Shown here piece by piece: positions 26,027 through 33,983 of a stretch of DNA of 64,000 nt. Position 1 is the first letter of the stretch. Each line of letters starts with the position of its first letter. Below the pieces are notes generated by a model that made no database searches, had not been told where the DNA came from, and saw only the letters and a list, made by a program, of their open reading frames with translations. Both the position numbers and the translations under genes were made by a program. Origin of the DNA: Psychrosphaera haliotis (lineage in GTDB: Bacteria; Pseudomonadota; Gammaproteobacteria; Enterobacterales; Alteromonadaceae); contig NZ_BAAAFQ010000004.1 of the NCBI RefSeq assembly GCF_039523615.1, positions 558,001 to 622,000 of the forward strand, given 5' to 3'.

Positions 26027-26042
26027 CTTAACGAAACCTTAA
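26027..26042. promoter_or_regulatory. CTTAA-N6-CTTAA direct repeat, candidate response-regulator site
   Basis: CTTAA (26027-26031), six bases, CTTAA (26038-26042). QseB/PmrA-type regulators are known to bind this spacing. Read toward the thioredoxin gene, the repeat overlaps where the -35 box would be for a TATATT -10 sequence at about 26012-26017, in the 93-bp gap between thioredoxin and yjbR. Confidence 0.5.
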
Positions 26043-26052
26043 GAGTTAAAAT

Positions 26053-26451
26053 ATGTTTGATGAATTAGAAGTACAAAATTACTTATTATCTAAGCCTCAC
26101 ACCGCTTTAGATTTTCCCTTTGGTAAAGATGTCAGCGTTTTTAAGGTTAAAGGAAAGATGTTTGCAACTTTAGCTTTGGGGAAAATTAGCAAACAGGCAT
26201 TGCAATCTGATGACGACAAACAATCTTGGTGGCTCAATTTAAAATGCGATCCAGATGAAGCACTTATGCTCCGTGATATTTTTCCGTCGGTGATCCCGGG
26301 TTATCACATGAATAAAAAGCTTTGGAATACGGTTATTTTAGATGGCTCAATCCCACAAGGTGAAATTGAGCGAATGATGGATAATTCGTTTATGTTGGTT
26401 GTTAATAAGATGACTAAAAAAGATCAGGCGTCGATCTTAGTCCACTTATAG
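26053..26451 (+). CDS. yjbR: MmcQ/YjbR-family protein
   Basis: Small cytoplasmic protein of 132 residues with the YjbR fold (CyaY-like, suggested to bind DNA). Family signatures are LDFPFGKDVSVFKVKGKMFA (in part FPFGKDVSVFKV), LKCDPDEALMLRD, PGYHMNKKLWNTV and DNSFMLVV. The molecular role is not established. It is divergent from the redox/metal cluster, starting 93 bp from the thioredoxin, and the two could share regulation. It converges on the GH31 gene with 21 bp between stops and no terminator seen. Confidence 0.88.
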   Translation: MFDELEVQNYLLSKPHTALDFPFGKDVSVFKVKGKMFATLALGKISKQALQSDDDKQSWWLNLKCDPDEALMLRDIFPSVIPGYHMNKKLWNTVILDGSIPQGEIERMMDNSFMLVVNKMTKKDQASILVHL

Positions 26452-26472
26452 TTTATTCGTTGTGACAGTATT

Positions 26473-28887
26473 TCAATTCAACTCAATAAGCATTGTTTGC
26501 TTAACCGAATGAGTATCAAGCTCAACATGCAATATGCCATCAGAAATATTGTAAGGGCTAGATTTACCGTTTACTTTGACTGACGTTATATTGTTAGTTC
26601 CAAAAAATCGTAATGTTATGGCTCTCTTATCTTGGGCTCCAGAAAAGGTGCCGACAGCTGCATTTACCTTAACTTGGCGGCTACTTTGTGAATAATGAAT
26701 TTGAGTTAACCGTTTTTGATTTTTTGTTCGATATTCTTCGGTTCTATCATCATCTTCTACTAACGTAAAACTTGAGTCTGCGCCAACATATACATCAATA
26801 TCTAAATGCGATTTATCAATAAACCCAGTGCTTTTCACAAATTGTCTTTTAGGAATAATTGCCCCAGCTTTAACGTATAACGGTAACTCATCGACTGCTG
26901 GCTCAATGCTTACAACGTTATCACCTTTCACTATTTTGTTGCTTGCGTACTGGTACCACTGACCTGGTGGCAACCACAACGTCATTTTTCCTTGCGATTT
27001 TGTTTGCGGTGCAACGAGCATCGAATCGCCCCACATATATTGAAGGTCATATTGCCAAGCTAGCTCCTCTTCTTGGTAATCGAGCACCATGGCTCGCGCA
27101 ATTGGCAAGCCTGTTAACGAGGCTTCATGCGCCATACTGTAGGTATAAGGCATCAATTCATATCGCATTTGTGCATAAGTTAGGAATGCTTTCTGCGATG
27201 CTTTTGAACGGTCAAGAGGCCAGCGAGATTGACCCATACCATGTGGTTTCCAAATAGGTGAAAAACTACCAAAACCAATTGACCATTGTTGGTATAAAGT
27301 TTCATCAGGACCAAGGTTATTTTTCCAATCATAAAAGCCACCAGCGTCATGCCCCCAAAAAGGGAAACCCGATAAACCAGCTAATTGCATGCCTCTAATT
27401 TGGCTTTGCATGTCGTTGTAGTTTGGGTAAATATCACCGCTCCACAAGGTCGCGTAGCGTTGAGCTCCTGCAGTCATGCCGCGTACCCAAACAAAAGGAC
27501 GCTTATTAATGCCCGACTTATCCCAACCGTCGGCAACTAACGCCTTTGCAATCAGGAAAAACCAATAGTTACGCATTTCAGCTGAACTTCGGCCATTGCT
27601 TAATATCATGCTTTTATCTGCAGCGCCCTGCTCATCAAACTCATCTATCCACAATGCGTCGCCAGGATATTGCTTTTCTGGGACGAGTGCTTTTTTATAA
27701 AACACATCCCAAAACCAGCTGCGAAATTCAGCATTTGTTAAATCTGGTGCGCTGTTTGGAAACTGAATATTATCAATTGAGGGTAAGTTAAAGCTGGCTT
27801 TCCACCCTTCTGATTTTTTAGCGATACAACGATTAAAATCTAATGTGAGTACCAAGGCATTCTTTTCTAACCAATGTTGATAAGCAGCAGGATCTGGATA
27901 ACGTTCTTTATCCCAATCCAGTTTAGACTCACAGCGTTTTCCTCCTGCCGCGCGCCAACGATTGTCATTAATTACATGGTCAAGTGGGTAACCAGCTTCC
28001 CTATGCTCAAGGATTTTATTTTTCCACCATGTTTCATTTGACGGTGTTGGTGAGTCATGATCATGGCCTTTATCTGACAACTGCAAACCAAACATAGACT
28101 TAGCAGGTAAACGAGGACGTCCCGTTAATTGAGTATAGTTGTCCAATACGTTCGCTAACTTTCCACCGGATATATAGAAGTAATCCATTTGCCCAGAAAA
28201 GCCGTGATCATCAATTGCAACGCTGTATTCTTCTTTATCACCAAAAGAAAACTCATTAGTAAAAGTACTATTTAAAAATACGCCGTAACCTTTACTTGAT
28301 AGGTAAAAAGGCACAATCAACGGCGCCTGTTCTATTGGCTGCTTACCGTAGTTACGACCAGTGCGTTGTCCTTTTAGATCGAGTTTAGGTTCTCGACCAT
28401 AAAAGCCGTGGCCCAGACCTGTGAAATGTTCATCTTGCTGATAAGCAAACTCGGTTTTTATGATAGTGCCGGTTTTACTTGGAGACTGAAGCTCAGCTAA
28501 GGTGATAACACCGTTTTCCAAAAAAGTCGCTTTTAGCGTGTCCTTTGATATCAAAACCTGCAAGCTTTTGTTGCCTATAGGAGCTACCTGCCAGTGCGTT
28601 TTGGTTGAACTTAGTTCCAAGTTTTGACGCCAGTCATGTGAGGCCACCATTTCATAGTGGTTGTCAGCATAAAAAGGCTGACCTTTGACGGTTGAATGGA
28701 GCCGTATAATCTCGTCACCATAAGCAGAGACTTTTAACTTGTTACCATTATCTAACGTAAACAGAATCGACTTGTCAGCGATTTTTGAAGGTTCATTAGC
28801 GCTACCTGCAAATGAAGCAAAAGAAGCAAAAGAAGAAAAAGAAAGTTGCGACAAACAAATTATTGCGATGCTAAAGAGGGCTTTCAT
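26473..28887 (-). CDS. Exported GH31 glycoside hydrolase (alpha-glucosidase type)
   Basis: Predicted periplasmic or surface alpha-glycosidase of 804 residues that cleaves alpha-linked glucose or xylose. The signal peptide (about 1-28) includes a repeated SFA unit. The beta-barrel domain holds GLQLSDKGHDHDSP, the nucleophile segment ALWIDEFDE, the acid/base-side segment WSGDIYPNYNDM, and GFPFWGHDAGGF. A C-terminal beta region (LVAPQTKSQGKMTLWLPPGQWYQ and after) resembles DUF5110. The nucleophile segment differs from the common W-x-D-M-N-E form, so exact specificity is open. Single gene. Confidence 0.9.
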   Translation of the reverse strand: MKALFSIAIICLSQLSFSSFASFASFAGSANEPSKIADKSILFTLDNGNKLKVSAYGDEIIRLHSTVKGQPFYADNHYEMVASHDWRQNLELSSTKTHWQVAPIGNKSLQVLISKDTLKATFLENGVITLAELQSPSKTGTIIKTEFAYQQDEHFTGLGHGFYGREPKLDLKGQRTGRNYGKQPIEQAPLIVPFYLSSKGYGVFLNSTFTNEFSFGDKEEYSVAIDDHGFSGQMDYFYISGGKLANVLDNYTQLTGRPRLPAKSMFGLQLSDKGHDHDSPTPSNETWWKNKILEHREAGYPLDHVINDNRWRAAGGKRCESKLDWDKERYPDPAAYQHWLEKNALVLTLDFNRCIAKKSEGWKASFNLPSIDNIQFPNSAPDLTNAEFRSWFWDVFYKKALVPEKQYPGDALWIDEFDEQGAADKSMILSNGRSSAEMRNYWFFLIAKALVADGWDKSGINKRPFVWVRGMTAGAQRYATLWSGDIYPNYNDMQSQIRGMQLAGLSGFPFWGHDAGGFYDWKNNLGPDETLYQQWSIGFGSFSPIWKPHGMGQSRWPLDRSKASQKAFLTYAQMRYELMPYTYSMAHEASLTGLPIARAMVLDYQEEELAWQYDLQYMWGDSMLVAPQTKSQGKMTLWLPPGQWYQYASNKIVKGDNVVSIEPAVDELPLYVKAGAIIPKRQFVKSTGFIDKSHLDIDVYVGADSSFTLVEDDDRTEEYRTKNQKRLTQIHYSQSSRQVKVNAAVGTFSGAQDKRAITLRFFGTNNITSVKVNGKSSPYNISDGILHVELDTHSVKQTMLIELN

Positions 28888-28973
28888 GCTGTTTTAATCC
28901 TTTAATGCGTTTGTGGACATACTTACATAGTTGTATAAGGACTCAGCATGAATACGAATGTATAAAACACCTA

Positions 28974-29231
28974 CTAAAAGTGTTTGTCGATATATAAAAT
29001 TCTATTTTCGAACTGCTCTCTTGCTGTGCCAGAAGGATAGTCAAACTCGTATTTGTTATGGAAAAATAAGGTTAAGTTACACTGTACATCGCTAAGAACA
29101 ACCGTATAGCCATCAAAGTCTGACACCGCTTTCACGCCTTCTAACTGATGGCCCTGTTCTATTTGTTCGCCTTTTGTTCTAATTTTATCAAACACTCTTA
29201 AAAGCATATGTAGGTCTAGATCATTTTTCAT
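28974..29231 (-). CDS. DUF3081 family small protein
   Basis: Small cytoplasmic protein of 85 residues matching DUF3081, a family restricted largely to marine gammaproteobacteria. Characteristic stretches are LRVFDKIRTKGEQIEQGHQLEG (in part IEQGHQLEG), DFDGYTVVLSD, FFHNKYEFDYP and the C-terminal DKHF. No transmembrane or signal sequence and no catalytic motif. Function is unknown. It sits upstream of the GH31 gene in the same direction, 86 bp away, so co-transcription is possible. Confidence 0.8.
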   Translation of the reverse strand: MKNDLDLHMLLRVFDKIRTKGEQIEQGHQLEGVKAVSDFDGYTVVLSDVQCNLTLFFHNKYEFDYPSGTAREQFENRILYIDKHF

Positions 29232-29528
29232 GGCTTACCCTCGCCTTAATTTATAAAAATACAGCTAATAACATTACATAATACAGTACTGCAGACCAGC
29301 ACAATGTGTTCACTTTGCAATTATGAGTGAGGCTAGAAGACGTCAACTCAACCTATTTATGTTTGTCATAATTAGCTTAACCTCCACCTGTGCCTGTGCC
29401 TGTACCAAAATCGTAACAAATTAGAATATTTTTTCATTTATCATTAATAATTAGATAATTGTTTTCACCCTCATTCTGAGTAAGAATACGTTCCGACCTT
29501 TTAATAAGAATAAAAACGGCGTGTTGTT
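29232..29528. other. A/T-rich intergenic stretch without a gene
   Basis: About 300 bp upstream of the structured leader. It contains three CCTGTG units at 29387-29402 and long A/T runs that could hold the promoter for the leader and endonuclease gene, but no confident -35/-10 pair was identified. Confidence 0.5.
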
Positions 29529-29894
29529 GTGAAACTTATCCCCATAAATTTCAAACAATTTGAAAGCGGAAACGTAAAAGACGGCAACATTGCTACTTTG
29601 CGATGGAAACCTGTTCCCGGCCGCCCAATTTATGCTTTAAGGACCTCTCTGGTCACCTTCAATAATTTAAAAGGCCCAAGTCGCTTTTGCACACGGAAAG
29701 CGGGCCCTAATAAGTTGAGTTATCTCAAGCTCAGCTGTTATCAAAGTTTCAATTTATCAAACATCATTTCACCGTTCTCAATCTCAATCCCTCTACCTTA
29801 TTTTGATTTTCCTAATTTTAATGTAGAGCCTGTTTTGAAAAAACGAGTGAAAACATCAAGAGCCAACATGCATTGCATATTGGCTCTTTTTTTT
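29529..29894 (+). ncRNA. Candidate structured leader RNA or attenuator upstream of endonuclease I
   Basis: About 360 bases without a credible protein but with several local hairpins: GACC/GGTC around 29643-29654; GGCCC (29673-29677) with GGGCC (29702-29706) and nested GCTTT (29683-29687) with AAAGC (29697-29701); and TTGAG/CTCAA at about 29715-29728. It ends in an intrinsic terminator only 25 bases before the endonuclease start codon. That arrangement fits a cis-acting attenuator or a separate small RNA. I compared it by eye with common riboswitch cores (c-di-GMP-I, TPP, cobalamin, glycine) and saw no match. The 5' end is not determined. Confidence 0.4.
29858..29894 (+). terminator. Intrinsic terminator directly before the endonuclease gene
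   Basis: AGAGCCAA (29859-29866) pairs with TTGGCTCT (29880-29887), with an inner ATG/CAT pairing, followed by ten T (29885-29894). The endonuclease ATG is at 29920. Confidence 0.9.
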
Positions 29895-29919
29895 ACCTAA
29901 AAATTAAAAGAATAAAATT

Positions 29920-31818
29920 ATGTTTTTTAAAAAAATTAACAACAAGCTAACCATTCTGGTTACTTCATTAGTGGTCTCAAGTGCAGCATTGGCTGAAGTT
30001 CCAAATGGTTATTACGACACTGTGAATGGCGTAAGTGCTACCTCATTGCGCACGTCTTTGCACAACATCATTGATGACCACCAAAGGTTTCCATATACGT
30101 CCTCTGCAACTGATACGTGGGATATTTTGGAAGCTGCAGATCAAGATCCTAGCAATAGCAACAACGTTATCGACATCTATAAAAATGCAAGCTACCCAAA
30201 GGCCGGTGGCGGAAACTCTTTTTATAACAGAGAGCATAGCTGGCCAAAGTCTTACGGTTTTCCAAAAGATGGCAGCACTAACTACGCCTATACCGACGCC
30301 CACCATTTATTTATTGCCGACAGCAGCTACAACTCGAGTCGCAGCAATAAACCATACGCTAACTGCGACTCAGCCTGCAGTGAAAAAACAACGTTAGTAA
30401 ATAATGGTCGTGGTGGAGCCTCTTCTGAATCGAACTGGACTAAAGGCTCAGGCAATACCGGTTCTTGGCAGACTTGGTCAAGTCGTAAAGGAGATGTAGC
30501 TCGCGCACTAATGTATTTGGCTGTTAGGTACGAAGGTGGCACTCATGGCGTAACCGGTGTATCTGAGCCAGATTTAATTCTGACCGATGACCGCACATTG
30601 ATTGGAAGCTCAAGCCAAGGTGTGAATTTAAGCGTTGCCTACATGGGCTTAAAGTCGGTTCTGCTGCAGTGGCATAATGACGATCCCGTTGACGCGTTTG
30701 AACAACGTCATAACGATACCGTTTTTAGCTTTCAAGGTAACCGAAACCCGTTTGTTGACCACCCAGAATATGTTACCTGTGTATTTGAAAACATATGTAA
30801 TGGAATTGGTGGTGGCACTGGCGGCGGTACAAACCCTCCTGTAGGAAATAGCTCTATTTGGATAAACGAATTCCATTATGACAACAGCGGCTCTGACTTA
30901 AATGAGTTTGTTGAAATAGCAGGTGCTGCGGGCATAAGCCTATCAGGTTGGTCAATTGTGGCTTATAACGGTAGCAACGGCAGCGCTTATATCACTAAAA
31001 ATTTGTCTGGCTCAATTCCAAACCAAGCAAACAACCTTGGTACTAAATCATTTAGTATTAGCGGCTTACAAAACGGCGGTTCAGACGGCTTAGCGCTTGT
31101 AGATAATAATGGTCAAGTCATTCAGTTTTTAAGCTACGAAGGTAGCTTTACCGCTACAAATGGTCCAGCTACTGGAGTAAGTTCTACAGATATAGGTGTT
31201 AGTGAAACTACGTCAACGCCAATAGGTTATTCATTACAGTTAACGGGTACTGGCACAAACTATAGTGAGTTTACTTGGGCTGCTGTTATGGCAAATACCT
31301 CTGGTTCTATCAATTCCGAACAAAGCTTTGGTGGCACTACGCCATGGATAAACGAGTTTCATTATGACAATAGTGGCTCAGATAGAAATGAGTTTATTGA
31401 AATAGCAGGTGCTGCTGGAACCAACCTAACCGGCTGGAGCATTGAAGCAGTTAACGGCAGCAATGGTCAGGTTTATAAAACAATTAGTCTTTCAGGAACT
31501 ATTGATAACGAAACAGCTGGTTTTGGCGCATTAGGCTTTAACGCGTCTGGATTGCAAAATGGGCCTGACGGCTTAGTACTCGTTAATGATAGTGGTGAAG
31601 TAGTACAGTTTATTAGTTATGAAGGCGTAATTACTGCTACCAATGGCGCAGCTGCCGGTACTAAATCAAATGACATTGGTGTTTCGGAATCGTCTAGTGC
31701 ATCAAGTACTAAAGCAGTGCAGCTTAAAGGTAGCGGCGAACAGTACAGTGACTTTTATTGGAATGCACCAACAAACGCTAGCAAAGGTTCACTTAATGCA
31801 GGGCAAAGCATTAACTAA
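29920..31818 (+). CDS. Extracellular endonuclease I with two C-terminal lamin-tail-like repeats
   Basis: Secreted DNA-degrading enzyme of 632 residues. Signal peptide about 1-25. The EndA/NucM endonuclease I domain spans about 26-290, with YNREHSWPKS (about 102-111) and TDAHHLF (about 126-132) carrying the histidine and metal-site residues. A Gly-rich linker (GGGTGGGTNPP, about 296-306) leads to two copies of a domain of about 150 residues, each starting WINEFHYDNSGSD (about 313 and 476) and each with GWSI, YNGSNG/VNGSNG and QFISYEG-like segments. These resemble lamin-tail domains common on secreted nucleases. Probably used to harvest phosphate or nucleosides from DNA. It follows a terminator-bearing leader. 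Confidence 0.93.
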   Translation: MFFKKINNKLTILVTSLVVSSAALAEVPNGYYDTVNGVSATSLRTSLHNIIDDHQRFPYTSSATDTWDILEAADQDPSNSNNVIDIYKNASYPKAGGGNSFYNREHSWPKSYGFPKDGSTNYAYTDAHHLFIADSSYNSSRSNKPYANCDSACSEKTTLVNNGRGGASSESNWTKGSGNTGSWQTWSSRKGDVARALMYLAVRYEGGTHGVTGVSEPDLILTDDRTLIGSSSQGVNLSVAYMGLKSVLLQWHNDDPVDAFEQRHNDTVFSFQGNRNPFVDHPEYVTCVFENICNGIGGGTGGGTNPPVGNSSIWINEFHYDNSGSDLNEFVEIAGAAGISLSGWSIVAYNGSNGSAYITKNLSGSIPNQANNLGTKSFSISGLQNGGSDGLALVDNNGQVIQFLSYEGSFTATNGPATGVSSTDIGVSETTSTPIGYSLQLTGTGTNYSEFTWAAVMANTSGSINSEQSFGGTTPWINEFHYDNSGSDRNEFIEIAGAAGTNLTGWSIEAVNGSNGQVYKTISLSGTIDNETAGFGALGFNASGLQNGPDGLVLVNDSGEVVQFISYEGVITATNGAAAGTKSNDIGVSESSSASSTKAVQLKGSGEQYSDFYWNAPTNASKGSLNAGQSIN

Positions 31819-31916
31819 ATCAATTTAACAAGCTCTAATTAGCAACTCTAATTGCAACCTTTGCATTGGAGGTTGTGAACATAGCTAAATCTTTGTCTTT
31901 TTAGACTAAACTTACC

Positions 31917-31947
31917 AAGCCCGCTGTTTATCTCAGTGGGCTTTTTT
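31917..31947 (+). terminator. Intrinsic terminator of the endonuclease gene
   Basis: AAGCCCGCTG (31917-31926) pairs with CAGTGGGCTT (31934-31943) with one G-T wobble, then a run of six T. Confidence 0.9.
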
Positions 31948-32023
31948 ACTCCCCGTAGTTGCAACAGAATGGGATTAACGTATTGTGTTCTTGTCGTGAT
32001 TCAAACAAAGGTTATTTGCTCTT

Positions 32024-33013
32024 ATGCTATACAACTTAACACCCTCTTCCATTTTAAAGAGCTTTGTAAAAGTTACCTTAGGTGTACTAATTGTAGTGGC
32101 ACCAAGCCAAGCCGATACCGGCAGTAAATTATTGGGTACCGGTGGCATTACTAGTTTTGAAGGTTCTGCTGGCGGCGGCATAAGCCCTTGGGCTCTAATT
32201 GCCGGTTATGCTTCTAAAGAAGAAATTGCAGCCACTGCCAACATTCAAAACTTATCAGCTGGAGAATACAAACTTAATTCTTATGGTTTTGCCGTCGGCG
32301 CATACGACACTTTTGAGTTTAGTTTGCAAAAACAATCTCTTGATGTTTCCTCTGGAGTAGTAAGCAATGTATTTAATTTGCTTACAGGTGCACCAACCCC
32401 CGCTTTAGTCGCGCCTAGTACTCAAATAGAGCAAAGTATTGTAGGTTTAAAATATAACCTTTATGGCGATGCCATTTTTTCAGAAAGTCCGTATTTACCG
32501 CAAATAGCCATTGGTATTCAGTACAAAAAAAATCACGACTTTAACCAGTCATTAGCATTGCACGACGGTTCCGTGCCGATTCCTAAAACTGGCGTTCCTG
32601 CATTGTTAGGCGCAAAAGATAGTAGCGGAACCGATTTTTATGTCAGTGCAACTAAGGTTTGGTTGGGTGCATTAAAAGGCAATAATTTACTTTTTAATGC
32701 GACCGCTCGTTATACCAAAGCAAATACTTTTGGATTACTTGGATTTGGCTCCCAGACAGACGATAGTTACGACTTAGAGTGGGCTGCAAGTATTGCTATG
32801 TTCTCCGGTACTAATACCATCATAGGCGCCGAATATAGACAACAAACTGACCGACTTGGCGGATTGGCAAAAACAGACAATGTTACTGACTTTTTCATCA
32901 CATACTTACCGTCAAAGGAATGGTCAATTACTGCAGCAATTGTTGATCTTGGAAATTTACCTTTTCAGCCTGACTCTTCAGGCTTCTACTTGAGCATTAC
33001 AGCGAATTTATAA
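32024..33013 (+). CDS. DUF3034 outer-membrane protein
   Basis: Predicted outer-membrane barrel of 329 residues with an N-terminal signal (about 1-30, ending SQADT) and the DUF3034 signature GSKLLGTGGITSFEGSAGGG (20 residues), then SPWALIAGYAS. Multiple amphipathic strands follow, including VGLKYNLYGDAIF and IGAEYRQQTDRLGG, and the end is FYLSITANL. Function is unknown. The truncated hemoglobin lipoprotein begins 1 base after its stop, so the two form a bicistronic unit; a shared envelope role is inferred. Confidence 0.88.
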   Translation: MLYNLTPSSILKSFVKVTLGVLIVVAPSQADTGSKLLGTGGITSFEGSAGGGISPWALIAGYASKEEIAATANIQNLSAGEYKLNSYGFAVGAYDTFEFSLQKQSLDVSSGVVSNVFNLLTGAPTPALVAPSTQIEQSIVGLKYNLYGDAIFSESPYLPQIAIGIQYKKNHDFNQSLALHDGSVPIPKTGVPALLGAKDSSGTDFYVSATKVWLGALKGNNLLFNATARYTKANTFGLLGFGSQTDDSYDLEWAASIAMFSGTNTIIGAEYRQQTDRLGGLAKTDNVTDFFITYLPSKEWSITAAIVDLGNLPFQPDSSGFYLSITANL

Positions 33014-33014
33014 T

Positions 33015-33428
33015 ATGAAAAATTCAATTATTTTTATTGTCGCCCTACTCCTTTCTGCGTGTAGCACGACACAGGACTCACTTTATGAGGAAATTGGCGG
33101 CAAAGAGACACTGTCGAATGTATTTGGCTTAGCGGTTAGTCGAATTTACAACGACCCAACTATTGGCCATTACTTTAAAAACGTCCCTAAAAGACACCTT
33201 AGAATGCACCTGACAAACCAGGTTTGTGAGCTCATTGGTGGGCCGTGCAAATACGATGGCGAAAAAATGGAAACCTCGCACCAAGGACATAATATTTCAG
33301 ACAAGGAGTTTTTTATCTTGGTTGAATATGTTCAAGGCGCAATGAGAGATATTGGGTTAACGCCGCAACAGGAAAATAGAATTATTGCAACGTTGGCGCC
33401 TCTAAAATCTAAAGTTGTCTACCGTTAG
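33015..33428 (+). CDS. Lipoprotein group I truncated hemoglobin
   Basis: Heme protein of 137 residues in the truncated hemoglobin family, here with an export signal. The lipobox LLLSAC places the acylated Cys at 16, so the globin would sit in the periplasm anchored to a membrane. Globin hallmarks are LYEEIGGKETLSNV, YNDPTIGHYFKNV, HLTNQVCELIGGPCKYDG and the proximal-His region TSHQGHNISDKEF. Cytoplasmic relatives bind oxygen or detoxify NO. Coupled to the DUF3034 gene. Confidence 0.9.
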   Translation: MKNSIIFIVALLLSACSTTQDSLYEEIGGKETLSNVFGLAVSRIYNDPTIGHYFKNVPKRHLRMHLTNQVCELIGGPCKYDGEKMETSHQGHNISDKEFFILVEYVQGAMRDIGLTPQQENRIIATLAPLKSKVVYR

Positions 33429-33471
33429 AGTCTTTAAAAACTTTTAACTAAAAATGAAATACAAAGGTTAA

Positions 33472-33759
33472 TTAAGAGCTACGGTAGACCGTTTTAATGA
33501 GATGAAAACCAAACTTTGTTTTTACCGGGCCGTGGACTTCAAGAATCGGCTTTTTAAAAACGACATCATCAAAGGCCTTAACCATATCACCCTGTGAAAA
33601 TTCACCTAAGTCGCCGCCTTTTTTTCGGCTTGGGCACGTTGAGTGTTGCTTTGCGAGCTGTTGGAAGTTAGCGCCTTTTTTAAGCTTCTCTTTTATTGCT
33701 GAAGCTTCTTTTTCCGTTTTTACTAGTATGTGGTAAGCAGATGCTGTCTTTTTTGCCAT
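33472..33759 (-). CDS. ppiC: PpiC-type parvulin peptidyl-prolyl isomerase
   Basis: Small cytoplasmic rotamase of 95 residues made of a single parvulin domain without signal peptide, like E. coli PpiC. Signatures are AYHILVKTEKEA, AKQHSTCPSRKKGGDLGEFSQGDMVKAF (in part GGDLGEFSQGDMV), and FGFHLIKT at the C-terminus. It speeds cis-trans isomerisation of peptidyl-prolyl bonds. It is convergent with the hemoglobin gene and divergent from the CadC-like regulator. Confidence 0.93.
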   Translation of the reverse strand: MAKKTASAYHILVKTEKEASAIKEKLKKGANFQQLAKQHSTCPSRKKGGDLGEFSQGDMVKAFDDVVFKKPILEVHGPVKTKFGFHLIKTVYRSS

Positions 33760-33983
33760 GATAAAAATCCAATAATGAAATAATACAGCAAGGATAAAGG
33801 AACTTTCCCAAAAATACTAAGATTTGCCACATGACAAATAAAAAAAACACAGGCAGTATTACCCATGAAAGGTACGTTAGTTTGGTATTCAATACATAAC
33901 TAAATTTCTGGGGAAATGGCTGAAAGAAATGCACCCTATTCGTAGTCTACAATATGGTAACGGTAACTTTGTGAGAAATATCA

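Noticed and set aside
29529..29900. Plus-strand open frame of 123 codons before the endonuclease gene
   Set aside because: Starts at GTG without a ribosome-binding site, has no recognisable fold or repeated codon bias, and its last codons are the intrinsic terminator. Structured RNA is more likely.
30035..30397. Plus-strand frame of 120 codons inside the endonuclease gene
   Set aside because: Out-of-frame shadow of the endonuclease I domain.
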